Of a DNA stretch of 64,000 bases, positions 60,936 through 64,000 are shown in pieces. Every line of letters begins with the position of its first letter. Position 1 is the stretch's first letter. The notes below the pieces were generated by a model. That model saw only the letters and a list, made by a program, of their open reading frames with translations, was not told the origin of the DNA and ran no database searches. The translations under genes and the position numbers were made by a program. Source of the DNA: JAYPUA01 sp038133845 (GTDB lineage: Bacteria > SAR324 > NAC60-12); assembly GCA_038133845.1 (NCBI GenBank), contig JAYPUA010000010.1:23630-87629 (forward strand). Direction: 5' to 3'.

Positions 60936-61729
60936 ATGTGGAGCACCTGCCAGCGAGGTTCCGGGTCGCGGCGCAACTCCAGCTCCGTCACCACATGCAC
61001 CCCGACGTCCTCCTCCCCCGGAGGCCCCACACGGACCCGGACTCGTGAGGGCTCCGCCTCCTCCGGACGCAGGTCCAGCTGCAGCTCCGCCTCGTTCAGC
61101 TCCGGATGCTCTGCGAGCGCCTTGGCGATCTCGGGGAACTGTCGGATCGCCTCTTCCGCCACCTGAAACGCGGCCGTCTTGCGAGTCAAGGCGGCATCCA
61201 GGTAGAACCAGGAGAGCGCGAAGAAGGCAAAGAGGATGATGTTGGCCAACAGCAGCCGACGCAGCCCACCCATCGGCCGAGGCTGTTCAATGACCACCGT
61301 CCGGGTCCACCGGTCTCCCAGCCGCTGTCCATAGCCTTTCCGAAAATAAATATCCCAAATCAAAAAAGCGCCTTCGACCGGCAACAGGGGCAGGAGCAGG
61401 TTGCGCTGAAGGGTCAGCCAGGGGGAGATCGGCTTGTTCAGCCGAGAGGTCTCACGCACCGTCAATCCCAGCAGCATCTTCCCTGGGCCACGCCCCCTCC
61501 AGGCGTCTCGAAGCAGGAGCAGCACCAGCAGCGGCACATAAAGAGCCATTGCCTCCTCCACAGGGTCTCCGGGAGGGAGCAAATCCCAGTGCTCCGGACG
61601 CAACAGCTGCTCCACGGTGCGCAGCAGGAGGATGAAGAAGAAGACGTCCACGATCAGAGCCAGCAGACGCTTTCCGGCATCGGCAACCCGCAGACGCTCT
61701 GCAGGAGGAGTCTCCGGAGCAGGAGTCAT
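60899..61729 (-). CDS. RDD-family membrane protein
   Basis: A 276-residue protein. An RDD domain covers residues about 15-155: GKRLLALIVDVFFFILLL, PGKMLLGLTV and the charged GQRLGDRWTRTVV that follows membrane helices. A further membrane helix near residues 160-180 precedes a polar C-terminal region of about 90 residues, probably periplasmic, with no family match. RDD proteins are of diverse or unknown function. It is the last gene of a four-gene operon and its start overlaps the upstream hydrolase gene (ATGA). Confidence 0.85.
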   Translation of the reverse strand: MTPAPETPPAERLRVADAGKRLLALIVDVFFFILLLRTVEQLLRPEHWDLLPPGDPVEEAMALYVPLLVLLLLRDAWRGRGPGKMLLGLTVRETSRLNKPISPWLTLQRNLLLPLLPVEGAFLIWDIYFRKGYGQRLGDRWTRTVVIEQPRPMGGLRRLLLANIILFAFFALSWFYLDAALTRKTAAFQVAEEAIRQFPEIAKALAEHPELNEAELQLDLRPEEAEPSRVRVRVGPPGEEDVGVHVVTELELRRDPEPRWQVLHIQSPTPAAELER

Positions 61730-62610
61730 GAGCGTGTCGAGAGGTGAGCCTGCAGAAATTCGGCGATCACTGCAGCCGTGGGTTCGGGGTCGTCCAGGTG
61801 CAGGTGATGCTGTCCGGGAACCACCGTATGCGTCACCTGCGGAACCAGCTTGGAGCGTTCCCGGATGAGGTCACGCCAGTACTCCAGCGTGGTCTGAGCC
61901 GCCTCGATGGCCAGCACCGGACACTCCAGAGCCTTGACGAAGGAGCGGACCTGGTCTTCGGTGAAGTAGTGTCGAGACTTGACCCGCAGTGAGGGGTCCG
62001 TCCGCCAGGTGAAACCGCCCTCGCACGGTTCGAGCCCACGCTTGACGAGGGTTTGGACGGCGACCTCGGAGATCCCCCCCACTGCATGACGGGCCCGGAC
62101 GGCCTCTTCGGGAGAGGCGTAGATCGGCTTCCGCTTCTCGGCGAGCGCCTGTTCCTGACGCAAGGAGGTCTTCAGGGTGGTGCAGGCATCTTCCTGCTGC
62201 GCGGAGATCGGGCCAAGCCCATCGATCAGCATCAGGTGAGAGATGCGCTCCGGAGCGACCGCAGCGACCAGCGTCGCCAGAGCCGCTCCCATGGAGTGTC
62301 CAAGCAGCAAGAACCGATCCCAGCCCAGGCTGTCTGCAGCCTGCAGGACCTCAGGGACCATGTCGACAAAGTGGTAGGCCATCCCGGGAGGGCGGTGCTC
62401 GGAGAGCCCGTGCCCAGGGAGGTCGAGAGCGACCACATGGAGTGGTGGCACCTCCGGTCTCTGCAGCAAGACCGGAAGCAGCCGGGCAAAGGTGGCCGCG
62501 TTGTCAAGCCACCCGTGAAATCCGAGGACCGGCAGCCCGTCAGGTGGCCCCCAGGCCTGTGCGGCGAGGGTCAGGTGAGGGAGGCGGATGTTCAGTTCCT
62601 GAGGTGTCAT
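61726..62610 (-). CDS. Alpha/beta hydrolase
   Basis: A 294-residue serine hydrolase. HGWLDNAATF is the oxyanion region, GHSMGAALA the nucleophile elbow, and GQHHLHLDDP carries the catalytic His. This resembles serine-hydrolase-like (SERHL/MEST) proteins. The frame is open to 62925, but the ATG at 62610 shares ATGA with the upstream stop and starts the domain. Substrate unknown; it is paired with a second hydrolase gene. Confidence 0.87.
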   Translation of the reverse strand: MTPQELNIRLPHLTLAAQAWGPPDGLPVLGFHGWLDNAATFARLLPVLLQRPEVPPLHVVALDLPGHGLSEHRPPGMAYHFVDMVPEVLQAADSLGWDRFLLLGHSMGAALATLVAAVAPERISHLMLIDGLGPISAQQEDACTTLKTSLRQEQALAEKRKPIYASPEEAVRARHAVGGISEVAVQTLVKRGLEPCEGGFTWRTDPSLRVKSRHYFTEDQVRSFVKALECPVLAIEAAQTTLEYWRDLIRERSKLVPQVTHTVVPGQHHLHLDDPEPTAAVIAEFLQAHLSTRS

Positions 62611-63383
62611 GCGGTGCGTTGCAAAAAGGTGCGTACCGTTTCCTGAAAAGCCTCCGGCTTCTCGGCGTGCAGCCAGTGACCGGCGTCCTTGAGCATCACG
62701 ATCCGCACCTGGGTGAAGCGGTTGTGAATCTCCTGCTGGTACTCCGGAAGCAGGTAGTTGGAGCGACTTCCTCCGACAAACAGCGTCGGTTTGCGAAACA
62801 ACCCGGCCAGGGGAAACTCCAAAACGTCTGGGAGCGCTTGCTGCAGCAGATCCAGAGGGATCCGCCAGTGCAGTCCGGAGGGACCGGGGGCCAGGTTCTT
62901 CAGCAGGAAGGTCCGGATGCTCCACTCCGGGATGGCCTCCGCCAGCAGGCGATCGGCCTCGGATCGGGTCAGCTCAGGCTCCAGGGGCAGCGCCTTGAGT
63001 GACTGAATCAGTTGGCTGTGCTCCGACTGGTGGCGGTAGGAGACCGGCGCAATGTCGGCAACAATGAGACGCTCCACCCGTTCCGGATAGGCCAGGGCCA
63101 GGGCCATCGCCGTCTTCCCGCCCATGCTGTGTCCCAGCAGCACCGGGTGCTGGATCTGGTGCTGCTCCAGCCAATCGAGGACGTCCGTGGCCAGGTCGGC
63201 ATAGCGCATGTCCGGGTGATGTGGAGAGCGTCCGTGGTTGCGCAAGTCCAGCAGCCACACCTGGCGTTCTCCGGAGAACGCCTTGGCGAACCCCTTCCAG
63301 TTGTCTCCCGAGCCAAACAGCCCGTGCAGGACCACCAGTGGCGGCCCTTCTCCCACAACCTGGTGGTGCAGAGGCAAGCTCAT
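62607..63383 (-). CDS. Alpha/beta hydrolase, YbfF/ABHD11-like esterase
   Basis: A 258-residue serine hydrolase. The sequence LHGLFGSGDNWKG, LDLRNHGRSPH, GHSMGGKTAMALAL and DAGHWLHAEKPEAF is the signature of YbfF/ABHD11-type acyl-CoA esterases. The ATG at 63383 shares ATGA with the phosphatase stop; a start at 63404 would overlap more. It is distinct in sequence from the next hydrolase, so the two are not a recent duplication. Confidence 0.88.
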   Translation of the reverse strand: MSLPLHHQVVGEGPPLVVLHGLFGSGDNWKGFAKAFSGERQVWLLDLRNHGRSPHHPDMRYADLATDVLDWLEQHQIQHPVLLGHSMGGKTAMALALAYPERVERLIVADIAPVSYRHQSEHSQLIQSLKALPLEPELTRSEADRLLAEAIPEWSIRTFLLKNLAPGPSGLHWRIPLDLLQQALPDVLEFPLAGLFRKPTLFVGGSRSNYLLPEYQQEIHNRFTQVRIVMLKDAGHWLHAEKPEAFQETVRTFLQRTA

Positions 63384-63874
63384 CGAGGCGTCCCCGGAGC
63401 CCATTTGTTGTCTATGAAATCCAGCAGACCGGAGGTCGCATCCTCCAACAGATCAAGCACGTGTTCAAAGCCCTCGTCCCCTCCGTAGTACGGATCCGGG
63501 ACCGCCGAGTCCAGATTTTCACGGCAGAAGTCGGTCATCTTGCGCACCTTGTGGTGGTTCTGCCCCTGAGGGTCAAGCTGCAGCAGATCGCGGTAGTTCT
63601 GATCATCCATTGCCAGGATCCAGTCAAAGGCCTTCAGGTCCTCGGGACGCACCTGCCGGGCGCGGCTTTGCAGATCGTAACCGCGCCTTGAGGCGTGGTC
63701 TCGCATCCGAGGATCGGCACGCTCCCCGGCATGCCAGCCTCCGGTTCCGGCAGAGTCGCAGAGGAACTCGACGGCTCGTCCTGCCTGATTCACACGGTGC
63801 TGCATCACCCCTTCTGCAGCGGGAGAGCGGCAGATGTTTCCCAGACACACAAACAACAGCTTGGTCACAGGCAC
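63380..63874 (-). CDS. Low-molecular-weight protein tyrosine phosphatase
   Basis: A 164-residue phosphatase. The phosphate loop is C10LGNICRS (CxxxxxR with R16) and the general acid lies in DPYYGG. The start is a GTG. It dephosphorylates tyrosine residues or small phosphates; in an operon with two hydrolases and an RDD protein its target is unclear. No tyrosine-kinase gene is near. First gene of the four-gene operon. Confidence 0.93.
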   Translation of the reverse strand: MPVTKLLFVCLGNICRSPAAEGVMQHRVNQAGRAVEFLCDSAGTGGWHAGERADPRMRDHASRRGYDLQSRARQVRPEDLKAFDWILAMDDQNYRDLLQLDPQGQNHHKVRKMTDFCRENLDSAVPDPYYGGDEGFEHVLDLLEDATSGLLDFIDNKWAPGTPR

Positions 63875-63948
63875 TCCTTCTTCAGAAATTGGCAGGCCTC
63901 TTCAGAGGCCTCGTTGGGCTCCTCAACCCTGAAGGCAAGGAGACCTCT

Positions 63949-63973
63949 GCTGGGGATCGTTCCTCAACCCAGA
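63949..63973. repeat. Dispersed hairpin repeat, copy D
   Basis: GCTGGGG, loop ATCGTTCCTCA and ACCCAGA: the reverse complement of the copy B pattern with one mismatch in each arm. A second hairpin follows, CAGACTAC (63970-63977) and GTAGTCTG (63987-63994). GCTGGGG starts again at 63994 at the window edge, suggesting the array continues. The interval 63875-64000 has no gene; a GGCCTC/GAGGCC stem lies near 63894-63911. Confidence 0.6.
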
Positions 63974-64000
63974 CTACGAGCTTGAGGTAGTCTGCTGGGG

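Noticed and set aside
1..64000. CRISPR arrays, rRNA, tRNA genes and riboswitches
   Set aside because: I saw no regularly spaced repeats with spacers, no rRNA-like blocks, no cloverleaf candidates and no B12-box upstream of cobO.

Overview
This 64-kb window is a scaffold piece, with one 100-N gap, from an uncultured Gram-negative heterotroph. The envelope genes fit a Gram-negative: periplasmic binding proteins, a DsbD-like protein, a predicted outer-membrane barrel with C-terminal Phe, FtsL and FtsI. The sequence is moderately GC-rich with tightly packed operons joined by ATGA or TGATG overlaps. The repertoire (aromatic and amino-acid catabolism, several ABC importers, Bcr/CflA-type efflux) suggests an aquatic proteobacterium-like generalist, but I cannot place it taxonomically.

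Region 1 (2.4-20.8 kb) is a catabolic block entirely on the minus strand, made of two transcription units. The proximal unit starts at a TetR gene with a recognisable promoter and an 18-nt palindromic operator. It encodes a complete protocatechuate 4,5-cleavage pathway (ligK, ligU, ligJ, ligI, ligA, ligB, ligC), then an aldo/keto reductase, a bifunctional-type 3-dehydroshikimate dehydratase (QuiC1-like) and a shikimate-dehydrogenase-family enzyme. Together these would take shikimate or dehydroshikimate to pyruvate and oxaloacetate. The distal unit encodes a NitT/TauT-type ABC importer, a glutamine-synthetase-like ligase, a DapA-like lyase, a D-2-hydroxyacid dehydrogenase, an enolase-superfamily dehydratase and a frameshifted GntR regulator. 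A 16-nt palindrome overlaps its promoter. The substrate of this second unit cannot be read from the sequence and is the best candidate for an undescribed pathway.

Region 2 (21-36 kb) holds two Bcr/CflA transporters, a putative outer-membrane protein, a large secreted alpha/beta hydrolase, a six-PAS histidine kinase, a DsbD-like protein, a small lipoprotein, a membrane protein, dusB and pgsA. Region 3 (36-45 kb) holds hemA-hemC, an FprA-type reductase, an HpaI-like aldolase, an AEC transporter, a SUMF1-like protein, a metallohydrolase, a 45-residue membrane protein, a COG3146-type acyltransferase and a recombinase lacking its catalytic serine. Region 4 (46-55 kb) has a patatin, cobO, an MFS carrier, an amidase and the Aap-type amino-acid ABC importer. 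Region 5 (55-64 kb) has a MenE-like ligase with a long unknown tail, ftsI, ftsL, the assembly gap, miaA and a four-gene operon of hydrolases, an RDD protein and a low-molecular-weight phosphatase, with a small palindromic repeat family scattered through it.

Two window-scale signals stand out. The palindrome TCCGGA occurs far more often than base composition predicts, and an approximately 26-33-nt hairpin repeat recurs around miaA and at the window end.
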